DNA of 64,000 nucleotides from G963662905 sp963676415 (GTDB lineage Bacteria; Bacteroidota; Bacteroidia; Bacteroidales; WRLA01), in the NCBI GenBank assembly GCA_963676415.1, contig OY781097.1:3968001-4032000 (forward strand). The letters are read 5' to 3'. The notes below the pieces were generated by a model. The model did not search any database, was not told the DNA's origin, and was given only the letters and a program-made list of their open reading frames with translations. This document shows, piece by piece, positions 54,136-62,379 of this stretch. The stretch's first letter is position 1, and every line of letters begins with the position of its first letter. The position numbers and the translations under genes are program-made.

Positions 54136-55401
54136 ATGGTTACAACATTTTTCTGGATTATCATCGGAATTTTTTGTTTTGAATTTGTGCTCGAACGCAT
54201 ACTTTCTGCCCTGAACAGCAGCTACCGCAGCAAGCCTGTCCCGAAACTGCTGGAAGGCATTTATGACAATGAAAAATACCGTAAATCGCAGCAATACGGC
54301 CACGACAAAGACCGCTTTGGCATGCTCTCGTCCGGCATCAGTTTTATAGCCACACTTTGCGTTTTGGTTTTTGGAGGCTTTGGATGGCTCGATGGTTTTG
54401 TGCGCCAATTCAGTGGTAACGAAATCATTGTCAGCCTTTTGTTCTTTGGAATTTTGGGCCTGGCCGCCGATATCCTCTCCACTCCTTTTGCGCTCTATTC
54501 CACTTTTGTGATCGAAGAAAAATACGGTTTCAACCGCACCACACCCAAAACCTTTGTTTTGGACAAGCTTAAATCATGGTTGTTGAGCATCATCATTGGC
54601 GCGCCGCTTTTTGCACTCATCATCTGGCTGTTTGAAATCAGCGGTGATCTGTTCTGGATCTGGGCCTGGATTGTGATGTCAGCATTCAGTTTGTTTATGA
54701 TGCTCTTTTATTCCAATCTGATTGTACCGCTTTTCAACAAACAAAAACCGCTGGAAGAAGGAAAGCTGCGCGATGCGATTGAATCCTTTGCACAAAAAGC
54801 CGGATTTAAGCTCAAAAATATCTACACCATAGATGGCTCCAAACGCAGCACAAAAGCCAATGCCTATTTCACCGGATTGGGGCCCAAAAAACGAATTGTG
54901 CTGTACGATACGCTTATCAATGAGCTGAGTACCGACGAAATTGTGGCTGTCCTGGCCCATGAAGTCGGGCATTATAAGCACAAGCACACGCTTTTCGGGC
55001 TGGTTTCCGGCATCTTGCAAACCGGATTATTGTTGTTTTTGCTTTCGCTCTTCATCCAGAAAGGTTCGGATATTGCGGCAGCTATTTCAATTGCCATTGC
55101 CGGCGGAACGGCAGTGCCCGCATCATTCCATTTGGGCATTCTGGCCTTTGGGATTTTGTACAGCCCGGTAAGTATGATTCTCGGCTTGGGCGGCAATGTA
55201 CTTTCGCGTAAATTTGAATATCAGGCCGATGCCTTTGCCGCAAAATACGATTTAGGCGATGCGCTTATCAATGCATTAAAAACGCTCAGCAAAACCAGTT
55301 TGAGCAATCTGGTACCCCATCCGGCCTATGTTTTTGTGTATTTTTCGCATCCTACTTTGTTGCAGCGGGTTAAAAAAATAGTAATATTACCTAAAGTCTA
55401 A
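54136..55401 (+). CDS. M48-family (Ste24/CAAX prenyl protease 1-like) metalloprotease
   Basis: 421 residues, several membrane helices. The zinc site is H275-E276-V-G-H279 (LAHEVGHYKHKH) with E361 (EYQADAFAAK) as third ligand. An N-terminal segment (RSKPVPKLLEGIYDNEKYRKSQQY) and VEEKYGFNRTTPKTFVLDKLK are typical of Ste24-type proteases. Bacterial members take part in membrane protein quality control. The start lies 15 bp after the preceding gene, suggesting a three-gene operon with fabG. Confidence 0.92.
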   Translation: MVTTFFWIIIGIFCFEFVLERILSALNSSYRSKPVPKLLEGIYDNEKYRKSQQYGHDKDRFGMLSSGISFIATLCVLVFGGFGWLDGFVRQFSGNEIIVSLLFFGILGLAADILSTPFALYSTFVIEEKYGFNRTTPKTFVLDKLKSWLLSIIIGAPLFALIIWLFEISGDLFWIWAWIVMSAFSLFMMLFYSNLIVPLFNKQKPLEEGKLRDAIESFAQKAGFKLKNIYTIDGSKRSTKANAYFTGLGPKKRIVLYDTLINELSTDEIVAVLAHEVGHYKHKHTLFGLVSGILQTGLLLFLLSLFIQKGSDIAAAISIAIAGGTAVPASFHLGILAFGILYSPVSMILGLGGNVLSRKFEYQADAFAAKYDLGDALINALKTLSKTSLSNLVPHPAYVFVYFSHPTLLQRVKKIVILPKV

Positions 55402-55457
55402 TACAATTTCAGGTAATTTTGTATTTATATACAAAACCCAATTAATGATCTTGTAAA

Positions 55458-57350
55458 ATGGAACAAAACAAAGTAGATGCTTTTAGGTCTTACTTAAGTA
55501 AACCCACTGATTATGCCATTTTATTAACAGGCAAATGGGGAACTGGTAAAACCTATTTTTATAAAAATCATTTGGAGAAAGAAATAAAGTCTGTTCCAAG
55601 CAGCTCTGTTTCAAACTCAAATAGTTTTAAATCTGTTTATATTTCACTTTTTGGTCTAAAATCCATTCAAGAGATTGAAGCTCAAATTGCATTACATTTC
55701 ATTACAAGCAAAACAAAAATACCACTATCAATAGCAAAAAATCTATTTCGGGGTATTTTCAGTATAAGCCAGCTTGGAGATATTGATAATTACATAAAAG
55801 ACTGGGAAAAAAGCACCAATGAAACCATCAACTTTAATGAAATTGTTCTCTGCTTCGATGACTTAGAAAGAAGAGACGAAAAATTACCAATCAATGAATT
55901 TCATGGTTATATTAACAATCTTATTGAAACCTATGGCTCTAAAATTATCCTAATTAATAATGAAACTGAAATAAAGGACAAAGATTACAAATTAACAAAG
56001 GAGAAAGTTGTTGGAATAACTATTGACTATAATCCTAGCACAAGGCAGCAGGTCATGAAAATCATAAATTCTAATTTATGGAAAGAATCTTCTAAATTCA
56101 AGGAACTCATAACAAATAATCTTGATGAAATATCAGTCCAACTTGAGCATGCCAACCAGAACTTACGAACAATTATTTTTATACTTGAACAAATTAAAGA
56201 CATATATTATCTAATTCAATTAGAGCTCACTAAAAAACAATTAGAGAAAATAAAAGAACGTACTTATGACCTTTTAAAATTTGCTATAAGCATATCAATT
56301 GAGTACAAAGAAGGAATGCTTAATTTTAATAATCGGCATGAAATAGAATATACCTCTAAGACATCTTACGAAAAAGTCCTGATTGATGGTTTTCTTGAAG
56401 ACCGTGAAAAAAGTGAATCAGAAGACAAGGATAAATATCGTACTAAATTTATCGAGAAATACTTTAAGCGAGAAGCTCACTACTATTTTATTGAGTCAAT
56501 CTATAATTATATTACACACAAAAACAGAAAATTTAATTGCCACAAATTCTATAACGAATTTGAAAGCTTATTTGCAAGACCTACCCGAAAACTTGAATAT
56601 ATCCTTTTGGATAATCTAAATTCTGATGAAGCTTGGCGTCTTACAGATAAACAGTATCGAACCCATATAGAAGCAATGTTAAAATATGCTTTTGATGGTA
56701 GTTACAAAATCTCTGAATTACTTTCCGTTTATAACCTATCTTTTAGATTTAACAACGTTTTAAACCTAAAGCCTAAAGAGCTGAGGAAACAAATCATATG
56801 GCATCTAAAGAGAAATATTAATTCTTATAAAGCAGAAGAAACCTTAGAACATATACTTGAGATTTACGATACGAAAGATGATATCTCAAATGAAGCCAGA
56901 GAACTCATTAAAGAACTGTTGGCAATCAACGAAAAGATAATTGAGCAAAACAGAACTGAAAAGTTTTCTGAAATAATAAAGAAGCTATTCTATTCAACAT
57001 CAGACTTTATAGATGAATATAGAAATACAACCAAAAATGACTGGGCTTCTCAACCAATTTTCGCTTATCAATCACCATATAAATTCAATATTTCACTTAA
57101 TAAGCTACATATACTTTGCTTAGTGAAAATATATACATTCTTAAGAGATCGGTATATCAATGAAAGGCTCCCATTAAATACAGGAAGTTTTATAGAGGAG
57201 CTCCCCTTCTGGAAAGAACTTTCAGTAAGGCTAAAACCTAGCTCAATATCAAGAAAAAGGAAAAACCGAAAAAACTATATCTTGGATCTTATTTGGGAAC
57301 AAACAAAATTGATCGTAGAGAAAATGGAAAAGATATACGGGTCAAAATAA
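55458..57350 (+). CDS. KAP-family P-loop NTPase
   Basis: 630 residues, very AT-rich compared with its neighbours. Walker A G25-KWGTGK31-T32 (AILLTGKWGTGKTYFYK) and Walker B with D134-D135 (IVLCFDDLERRDE) belong to the KAP family. The remaining 450 residues are helical with no clear domain and no obvious membrane helix. KAP NTPases occur in anti-phage and plasmid-linked systems; this one stands alone, so the effector is either its own C-terminal part or missing. The stop lies 17 bp from the convergent channel gene. Confidence 0.85.
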   Translation: MEQNKVDAFRSYLSKPTDYAILLTGKWGTGKTYFYKNHLEKEIKSVPSSSVSNSNSFKSVYISLFGLKSIQEIEAQIALHFITSKTKIPLSIAKNLFRGIFSISQLGDIDNYIKDWEKSTNETINFNEIVLCFDDLERRDEKLPINEFHGYINNLIETYGSKIILINNETEIKDKDYKLTKEKVVGITIDYNPSTRQQVMKIINSNLWKESSKFKELITNNLDEISVQLEHANQNLRTIIFILEQIKDIYYLIQLELTKKQLEKIKERTYDLLKFAISISIEYKEGMLNFNNRHEIEYTSKTSYEKVLIDGFLEDREKSESEDKDKYRTKFIEKYFKREAHYYFIESIYNYITHKNRKFNCHKFYNEFESLFARPTRKLEYILLDNLNSDEAWRLTDKQYRTHIEAMLKYAFDGSYKISELLSVYNLSFRFNNVLNLKPKELRKQIIWHLKRNINSYKAEETLEHILEIYDTKDDISNEARELIKELLAINEKIIEQNRTEKFSEIIKKLFYSTSDFIDEYRNTTKNDWASQPIFAYQSPYKFNISLNKLHILCLVKIYTFLRDRYINERLPLNTGSFIEELPFWKELSVRLKPSSISRKRKNRKNYILDLIWEQTKLIVEKMEKIYGSK

Positions 57351-57367
57351 TTGACGATTCAATTGAA

Positions 57368-58183
57368 CTACAACTTCGCTCCGCATTTTTTGCAATAAAC
57401 CGCATCATCATCGTGATCGGAAGCATGGCATCCTTTGCAAACATGCGTATTTTCAGCTGCTTTTTGATGTTTGGTCAACTCAGAAGTGATGATACCCGTA
57501 GGCACGGCAATAATGGCATAACCAATGATCATGATAATGGAAGCCAGCGCCTGACCCAAAGCAGTTTGCGGGGAAATATCGCCATAACCCACGGTAGTAA
57601 GCGTTACGATGGCCCAGTAAATTGCCCGTGGGATGCTCGTAAAACCGTTTTCTGGTCCTTCGATAATGTACATCAGGGACCCCATCAAAACAACGATTGT
57701 GATCACAATTTCGAGGAAAACCACAATTTTATGGCGGCTGGCCCTGAGGGAAATCATCAGAACAGCACTGGCACGGATGTAGCGCGCCATCTTTAACACC
57801 CTGAATATCCGAAGGAAGCGCAAAATCCGAATTACGATTAGATAGTGAGAGCCAACCAAAAACAGGCTTAAATATGTAGGCAATATTGATAAAAAATCGA
57901 TAATCCCGAAAAAGGAAAAAATATAGCGCAAAGGTTTCTGTGTGGAGTAGATCCGCAGCACATATTCCGCAGTAAAAATCACCGTAACGCCCCATTCGAT
58001 GAAGAGCAGAAATTCGTGGTACTGAGCATGTATCTCAGGCACGGAATCGAGCAAAGCGATCAGCACACTGATAAAGATAAGCCACAAAAGTGCTACGTCA
58101 AAATTCTTTCCGGCAGGCGTATCTGCTTCAAAAATTATTTCGTAAATCCGGTTTTTAAGGCTTTTTCTTTGATCCTGCATCAT
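57368..58183 (-). CDS. Voltage-gated-type ion channel with C-terminal zinc ribbon
   Basis: 271 residues. Six membrane helices are visible, with a charged S4-like helix (LIVIRILRFLRIFRVLKMARYIRAS) and the potassium filter TLTTVGYGDIS in the pore loop. The C-terminus ends in a short zinc ribbon (CKGCHASDHDDDAVYCKKC). It should conduct potassium across the inner membrane. The zinc ribbon may bind a partner or sense metal. Single gene, convergent with the KAP gene. Confidence 0.9.
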   Translation of the reverse strand: MMQDQRKSLKNRIYEIIFEADTPAGKNFDVALLWLIFISVLIALLDSVPEIHAQYHEFLLFIEWGVTVIFTAEYVLRIYSTQKPLRYIFSFFGIIDFLSILPTYLSLFLVGSHYLIVIRILRFLRIFRVLKMARYIRASAVLMISLRASRHKIVVFLEIVITIVVLMGSLMYIIEGPENGFTSIPRAIYWAIVTLTTVGYGDISPQTALGQALASIIMIIGYAIIAVPTGIITSELTKHQKAAENTHVCKGCHASDHDDDAVYCKKCGAKL

Positions 58184-58209
58184 GGCTTTCGTTGGAATTA
58201 TGCACTAAA

Positions 58210-59004
58210 TTACAAAATTACGGCCTTCTCAGACACGCCCATTCCAAAAAGTGCAAAATCGAAGCGCACCGGATCGGCCGGATCAAATATCCGCAATGAA
58301 GATGTAAGTTCCTCCACGGCTTTCCAATCATCCTGCTTTCGAATAAAAAGTCCAAGCTGCCTGCCCACCCTGCCCGAATGCACATCGAGCGGGCACATCA
58401 ATATCGATGGCGATATATTTTTCCACAATCCAAAATCCACGCCTTTGTCGTCGTCGCGCACCATCCAGCGCAAAAACATATTCAGCCGTTTGGCTGCGCT
58501 GCCTTTGGCCGGACTGGAGATGTGCTTTTCTGATCGCTGCTCGTGTGCAGATTGCATCATCAATTCCCGAAAACGATTGATTCGGCTGTACACATCTTCC
58601 TCAGGATCATCTCCGCTGAATACTTTTTCCAGTCCGCCATGATGTGCGTATAAATGGCGTAAACCCGATATAAAAAACAAAAGATCAGGATATTGAAACG
58701 TACGGTGTTTAAAATGTTCAAGCCTTTTCAAATCACTGCCCCCGGCATTCATCACAAAATCAAAGGGCGCATGATCCATCAATGTCATCAGCTTTTGCGC
58801 ATTGGCAACAATCATCTTACGATTGCCCCATGCAATGGTAGCGCTGAACAAAGCCGATATTTCCTTGTCTTCCTTACGTTTAAAAGAATGCGGTATGCTT
58901 ATGGGGTCATCATTAATAAAAGAGGGATTATTATAGTAAGCATATTTTTTTTCGAGCAAATCACGTACTTTATCCAGATAAATATTGACAATTTTAGGAG
59001 CCAT
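58210..59004 (-). CDS. TIGR02757/DUF2400-family protein
   Basis: 264 residues from the ATG at 59004 (MAPKIVNIYLDKV); the longer frame to 59040 would overlap the preceding gene. Typical stretches are DPISIPHSFKRKEDKEISALFSATIAWGNRKMI, a VFSGDDPEEDVYSRIN segment, KRLNMFLRWMVRDDDKGVDFGLW and ILMCPLDVHSGRVGRQLGL. The family is widespread in Bacteroidetes and of unknown function. It lies 4 bp after the RNA methyltransferase gene, in the same operon. Confidence 0.85.
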   Translation of the reverse strand: MAPKIVNIYLDKVRDLLEKKYAYYNNPSFINDDPISIPHSFKRKEDKEISALFSATIAWGNRKMIVANAQKLMTLMDHAPFDFVMNAGGSDLKRLEHFKHRTFQYPDLLFFISGLRHLYAHHGGLEKVFSGDDPEEDVYSRINRFRELMMQSAHEQRSEKHISSPAKGSAAKRLNMFLRWMVRDDDKGVDFGLWKNISPSILMCPLDVHSGRVGRQLGLFIRKQDDWKAVEELTSSLRIFDPADPVRFDFALFGMGVSEKAVIL

Positions 59005-59008
59005 AGAT

Positions 59009-59776
59009 TTAAAGTGAAATTTTACGGAACATTTCAGCAATCAATATCCCACCCGCCACAGAGGCATTGAGCGATTCGGCCACTTTCTCCCCTTTTTGTG
59101 CCGGGATGCTTATTTTACGTTTCACTGCCTTTGCCAATTCAGCGCGGATACCATGCGATTCGCTGCCAATGATCAAAGCAGTTTGTTTTGGAAAATCGCA
59201 TTTGAAAGCATTTTCACCATCGAGAAATGCTCCGAATGCAGTATAGTTGGAGTGTTTTAACAGGGCTGCGATTTCCTCTGCCGGGGCATAACGGCATCGT
59301 ACCGAACGCAAAGCGCCCATTGTGGCCTGCACAACTTTTGGGTTGTAGTGTTCAACACAATCATTGGTCATCACAAGTTCCTCAAAACCGAACCAGTTCA
59401 TCGTCCGGATGATGGTTCCCATATTACCAGGATCGCTGATTCCATCGAGGACAATGATAGGTTTTTCAGAATTTTCCGGCAAAACACCGATGGGATCATC
59501 CGGTATTGGAAAAACGCAAAGCAACTGATTAGGTGTTTTGAGGTTAGAGATTTTTCCCAGCTCTGTGGCATTGATTTCCGTAATCTCAACCCAGGAGGGG
59601 AAAGAATGGTTTTCGAGAAAACCGGCAAGCGCATAAAGCTCACAGGAAGGCCAGGAATATCGCAGCAGATCAAGACAAACTTTGGGCCCCTCAGCAATAA
59701 AGAAACCCAGTTTTTGGCGGTATTTCCTCTGTGCCAATGACTGGAGGCGTTTTATTTGGTTTTTTGTAAGTGCCAT
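59009..59776 (-). CDS. SpoU/TrmH-family RNA 2'-O-methyltransferase
   Basis: 255 residues. An N-terminal substrate-binding part (LTKNQIKRLQSLAQRKYR, FIAEGPKVCLDLL) is followed by the SPOUT knot domain: ISDPGNMGTIIRTMNWFGFEEL (motif 1), LIIGSESHGI (motif 2) and KISIPAQKGEKVAESLNASVAGGILIAEMFR (motif 3). It methylates a ribose in rRNA or tRNA using S-adenosylmethionine. The specific target cannot be told. Confidence 0.93.
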   Translation of the reverse strand: MALTKNQIKRLQSLAQRKYRQKLGFFIAEGPKVCLDLLRYSWPSCELYALAGFLENHSFPSWVEITEINATELGKISNLKTPNQLLCVFPIPDDPIGVLPENSEKPIIVLDGISDPGNMGTIIRTMNWFGFEELVMTNDCVEHYNPKVVQATMGALRSVRCRYAPAEEIAALLKHSNYTAFGAFLDGENAFKCDFPKQTALIIGSESHGIRAELAKAVKRKISIPAQKGEKVAESLNASVAGGILIAEMFRKISL

Positions 59777-59803
59777 GCGACAAAGTTAAGAATCAGTGGC
59801 AGA

Positions 59804-59838
59804 TAAAAAAAAAGCGCCCCGAAAAACAGAGCGCTTTA
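59804..59838 (-). terminator. Terminator of the S6-S18-L9 operon
   Basis: On the minus strand AAAGCGC pairs with GCGCTTT around a 14-nt loop, followed by nine T residues. It lies 20 bp after the rplI stop. Confidence 0.85.
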
Positions 59839-59857
59839 AATATTTTGTGCTGTAGAA

Positions 59858-60307
59858 TTATTCAGCAAAAACTTCAAAACTGATTTTTGCACCAATTTCT
59901 TTGTGCAGTTTCACATCGGCATTATACGTACCGAGTTCTTTAATAGAGCTGCCATCAACAAAGATTTTCTTACGATCCACATCGTAATTAAATTGTTCTT
60001 TCAGTGCATCCGCAATTTGCAGGGCATTTACAGAACCAAAGATTTTACCATTGCTGGAAGCTTTGGCACCGATACGCACGGTAAGGCCTTCGAGAGCTTC
60101 TGCAAGAGCAGTACTTTCTTTGCGGATTTTTTCTTCTTTATATGATTTCTGACGGAGCAGTTCTTCATGTGCTTTACGTGCAGATTTTGTAGCGAGGATA
60201 GCCATTCCCTGTGGGATAAGGTAATTACGTGCAAAGCCATCCTTAACGGTTACGATTTCATTAGCATAACCGACACCTGTAACATCTTGTTTTAAAATAA
60301 TGTCCAT
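59858..60307 (-). CDS. rplI: 50S ribosomal protein L9
   Basis: 149 residues. The N-terminal signature MDIILKQDVTGVGYANEIVTVKDGFARNYLIPQGMA is that of L9, followed by the long connecting helix and the C-terminal domain (VRIGAKASSNGKIFGSVNALQIADAL). An AGGAGG site lies 8 bp before the start. Last gene of the ribosomal operon. Confidence 0.97.
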   Translation of the reverse strand: MDIILKQDVTGVGYANEIVTVKDGFARNYLIPQGMAILATKSARKAHEELLRQKSYKEEKIRKESTALAEALEGLTVRIGAKASSNGKIFGSVNALQIADALKEQFNYDVDRKKIFVDGSSIKELGTYNADVKLHKEIGAKISFEVFAE

Positions 60308-60319
60308 TTTGTGTCCTCC

Positions 60320-60589
60320 TTATTTTAATAAATCACCAACATAAGGCATGAGGGCGATATGACGTGCCCTTTTTATGGCCTGTGCAACTTTCTTTTGATA
60401 TTTTGTGGAAGTACCGGTAAGACGGCGTGGAAGAATTTTTCCCTGCTCGTTTACAAACTTCATCAGAAAGTTTTCGTCTTTATAATCGATATACTTAATG
60501 CCGCTTTTTTTGAAACGACAATATTTTTTCTTGCGGGTATCAACAGCAATTGGCGTTAAATACCTGATTTCTGAATTTTGTTGTGCCAT
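60320..60589 (-). CDS. rpsR: 30S ribosomal protein S18
   Basis: 89 residues with the S18 core KYCRFKKSGIKYIDYKDENFLMKFVNEQGKILPRRLTGTSTKYQKKVAQAIKRARHIALMPY. No zinc cysteine pair is present; the usual Cys occurs once. Co-transcribed between S6 and L9. Confidence 0.97.
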   Translation of the reverse strand: MAQQNSEIRYLTPIAVDTRKKKYCRFKKSGIKYIDYKDENFLMKFVNEQGKILPRRLTGTSTKYQKKVAQAIKRARHIALMPYVGDLLK

Positions 60590-60608
60590 TTTCTTTTCGT
60601 TTTAATTC

Positions 60609-60968
60609 TTAGGATTGAACTTCTTCTTTTTTGGCTTTCGCTGCTTTGCGTTTTTTCTCGTTATAAGCAACAGCATGCTTGTCGAGTTTTACTGTTAAAA
60701 AGCGAAGAACGCGCTCATCGCGTTTAAAAGCCAGTTCCATATCCTGGATCATGGCACCTGTTTCATGAGTAAACTCAATCAGGTGATAAAATCCTGATGA
60801 TTTCTTTTGGATCGGGTATGCCAGTTTACGCATGCCCCAGTGCTCTTCGTGCACTATCTTACCGCCGTTCTCTGTGATGAACGACTGGTACTTTTTAACC
60901 GCTTCCTTCATCTGTTCTTCAGACAAAACGGGAGTTAAAATGAAAACGGTTTCGTACTGTTTAAGCAT
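60609..60968 (-). CDS. rpsF: 30S ribosomal protein S6
   Basis: 119 residues. YETVFILTPVLSEEQMKEAVKKY, WGMRKLAYPIQKKSSGFYHLIEF and the KRDERVLRFLTVKLDKHA stretch identify S6. It binds 16S rRNA with S18. First gene of the operon, with a consensus promoter 46 bp upstream. Confidence 0.97.
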   Translation of the reverse strand: MLKQYETVFILTPVLSEEQMKEAVKKYQSFITENGGKIVHEEHWGMRKLAYPIQKKSSGFYHLIEFTHETGAMIQDMELAFKRDERVLRFLTVKLDKHAVAYNEKKRKAAKAKKEEVQS

Positions 60969-61014
60969 TTCTTTGATTTTTAAATAATTAGAACTAAATT
61001 CTTAAAACGGGTTG

Positions 61015-61045
61015 CAAAATTAAACTATTTTTTAATGTGCACAAA
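61015..61045 (-). promoter_or_regulatory. Promoter of rpsF-rpsR-rplI
   Basis: On the minus strand TTTG (61045-61042), exactly 19 nt, then TAATTTTG (61022-61015). The rest of the 60969-61357 interval has no gene; it holds this promoter and that of the tRNA genes. Confidence 0.7.
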
Positions 61046-61265
61046 TATAGAATAGAAAAAATTCAAAGCAAATGTATCTTAATCAAGCCTTATGAATCCA
61101 AAACAGATGATGAAATGAGTCCCCAAAAAAAGCTACTGCGCGGAAACTCCATCTTTTCTGACCGGACCTAAATTAATTTCAGAAAAAATATTGATATAAC
61201 GTTATTCAAAATCAATTATTTAACAATAACACAGCTGTTTAAGCTAAATTTTTTTCCTGAAAAGT

Positions 61266-61296
61266 TTGGTTATTTAAAAAAAGGCAGTACTTTTGC
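61266..61296 (+). promoter_or_regulatory. Promoter of the tRNA-Glu genes
   Basis: TTTG (61266-61269), exactly 19 nt, then TACTTTTG (61289-61296), a full consensus match about 60 bp before the first tRNA. Confidence 0.75.
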
Positions 61297-61357
61297 ATCC
61301 CCATTCGGGAAAAAGATCTTTAAATGTTGTTGTACTTATCATGAACTAAAGAACAAT

Positions 61358-61429
61358 GCTCCGTTCGTCTAGGGGTTAGGACGCCAGGTTTTCATCCTGG
61401 TAGCAGGGGTTCAAATCCCCTACGGAGTA
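61358..61429 (+). tRNA. tRNA-Glu (anticodon TTC), first copy
   Basis: 72 nt. Acceptor GCTCCGT with ACGGAGT (one G-U), anticodon stem CCAGG/CCTGG with loop TTTTCAT, T arm AGGGGTTCAAATCCCCT. CCA follows at 61430-61432 and is encoded. Confidence 0.95.
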
Positions 61430-61443
61430 CCAAGACAGTTCAT

Positions 61444-61515
61444 GCTCCGTTCGTCTAGGGGTTAGGACGCCAGGTTTTCATCCTGGTAGCAGGGGTTCAA
61501 ATCCCCTACGGAGTA
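61444..61515 (+). tRNA. tRNA-Glu (anticodon TTC), second copy
   Basis: Identical to the first copy over all 72 nt, 14 bp downstream. CCA is not encoded here (ACAACA follows). Confidence 0.95.
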
Positions 61516-61526
61516 CAACAACAGCG

Positions 61527-61557
61527 AAGCCTGGCAGAAATGCCGGGCTTTTTTTTT
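61527..61557 (+). terminator. Terminator of the tRNA-Glu pair
   Basis: AGCCTGGCA pairs with TGCCGGGCT around GAAA, followed by nine T residues. Confidence 0.88.
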
Positions 61558-61809
61558 AATGTATGATTGTTTTTTTAGCCTGCTCTATTCATAAAATGCA
61601 AACAAAATATTGTAAGCAGCTAAAAATTAGGTTTTTACTAATTTTATATCCTAAAATTGAATTTGTTCGCATTTTACCAGTGCATTAAATCAGGCCATCT
61701 GCTTCGTTGCTAAAGCTTTGAAATAGGCGACTATATCTTCAGCTTTAGACGCCTCACATCAGACCTGAATTTAAAGCATGAATAAAGCAGGTTAGGAAAA
61801 AAAAGAGGC

Positions 61810-62238
61810 TCAATCCCCTTTTTTCGAAAATAGCGAAACCACAAAAGATTTGACAACTTCTGCGGTTGTTTTGTAGGGATCGCGTTTTCGTGCTTCACTG
61901 TAATCAGCCATAGCGCTGATGTAGGAGCCCAGTTGCTGCTTGGCTTTTGCGCGATAAATGTATGCCTGAACATAATTTTCGTTGATTTTAATGGTATTGG
62001 TCAAATCCAAAAGCGCATCCTCAAAGCGGCCCAACTGAAAATAAGAATATCCCCGTATAAAAAACAAATCGGCACTGACAATGCCGCCGGCAATCATCTC
62101 ACTGCTGCCCACGATGGCTTCCACATAATTATTGTTATTGACCTGTTGCATCAGGCTGTCAATACTTTGCGACCTGACTGTTTCAGCACAAAGCAGGAAC
62201 AAGATCAAAACTGCAGAAAAGTAAATCTTCCTTATCAT
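61810..62238 (-). CDS. Small exported TPR-like protein
   Basis: 142 residues from the ATG at 62238 (MIRKIYFSAVLILFLLC), which begins a signal peptide ending near VRSQ. The frame is open 15 codons further upstream, but that part would hide the signal. Two TPR-like helix pairs are seen (FFIRGYSYFQLGRFEDALLDLTNTIKI and AYIYRAKAKQQLGSYISAMADYSEARKRDP). TPR proteins mediate protein contacts; partner unknown. Single gene. Confidence 0.75.
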   Translation of the reverse strand: MIRKIYFSAVLILFLLCAETVRSQSIDSLMQQVNNNNYVEAIVGSSEMIAGGIVSADLFFIRGYSYFQLGRFEDALLDLTNTIKINENYVQAYIYRAKAKQQLGSYISAMADYSEARKRDPYKTTAEVVKSFVVSLFSKKGD

Positions 62239-62324
62239 AGAATACCATTTTAATGATTCAAAGGAGCTTACAAAGCCATTCAAATACTAAACGTCCATCG
62301 GGCATATATTGTTACAGGAAAAAA

Positions 62325-62358
62325 CAAAAAAAGCCCTCCACCTAAAAAGATGGAAGGC
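62325..62358 (-). terminator. Terminator of the OmpP1-like gene
   Basis: On the minus strand GCCTTCCA pairs with TGGAGGGC around a loop, followed by seven T residues. It starts 22 bp after the stop at 62380. Confidence 0.75.
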
Positions 62359-62379
62359 CGGTAAACGCATACGCCATTT

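Noticed and set aside
61358..61515. Tandem duplicate as a possible CRISPR-like direct repeat
   Set aside because: The 72-bp repeated units are complete tRNA-Glu genes.
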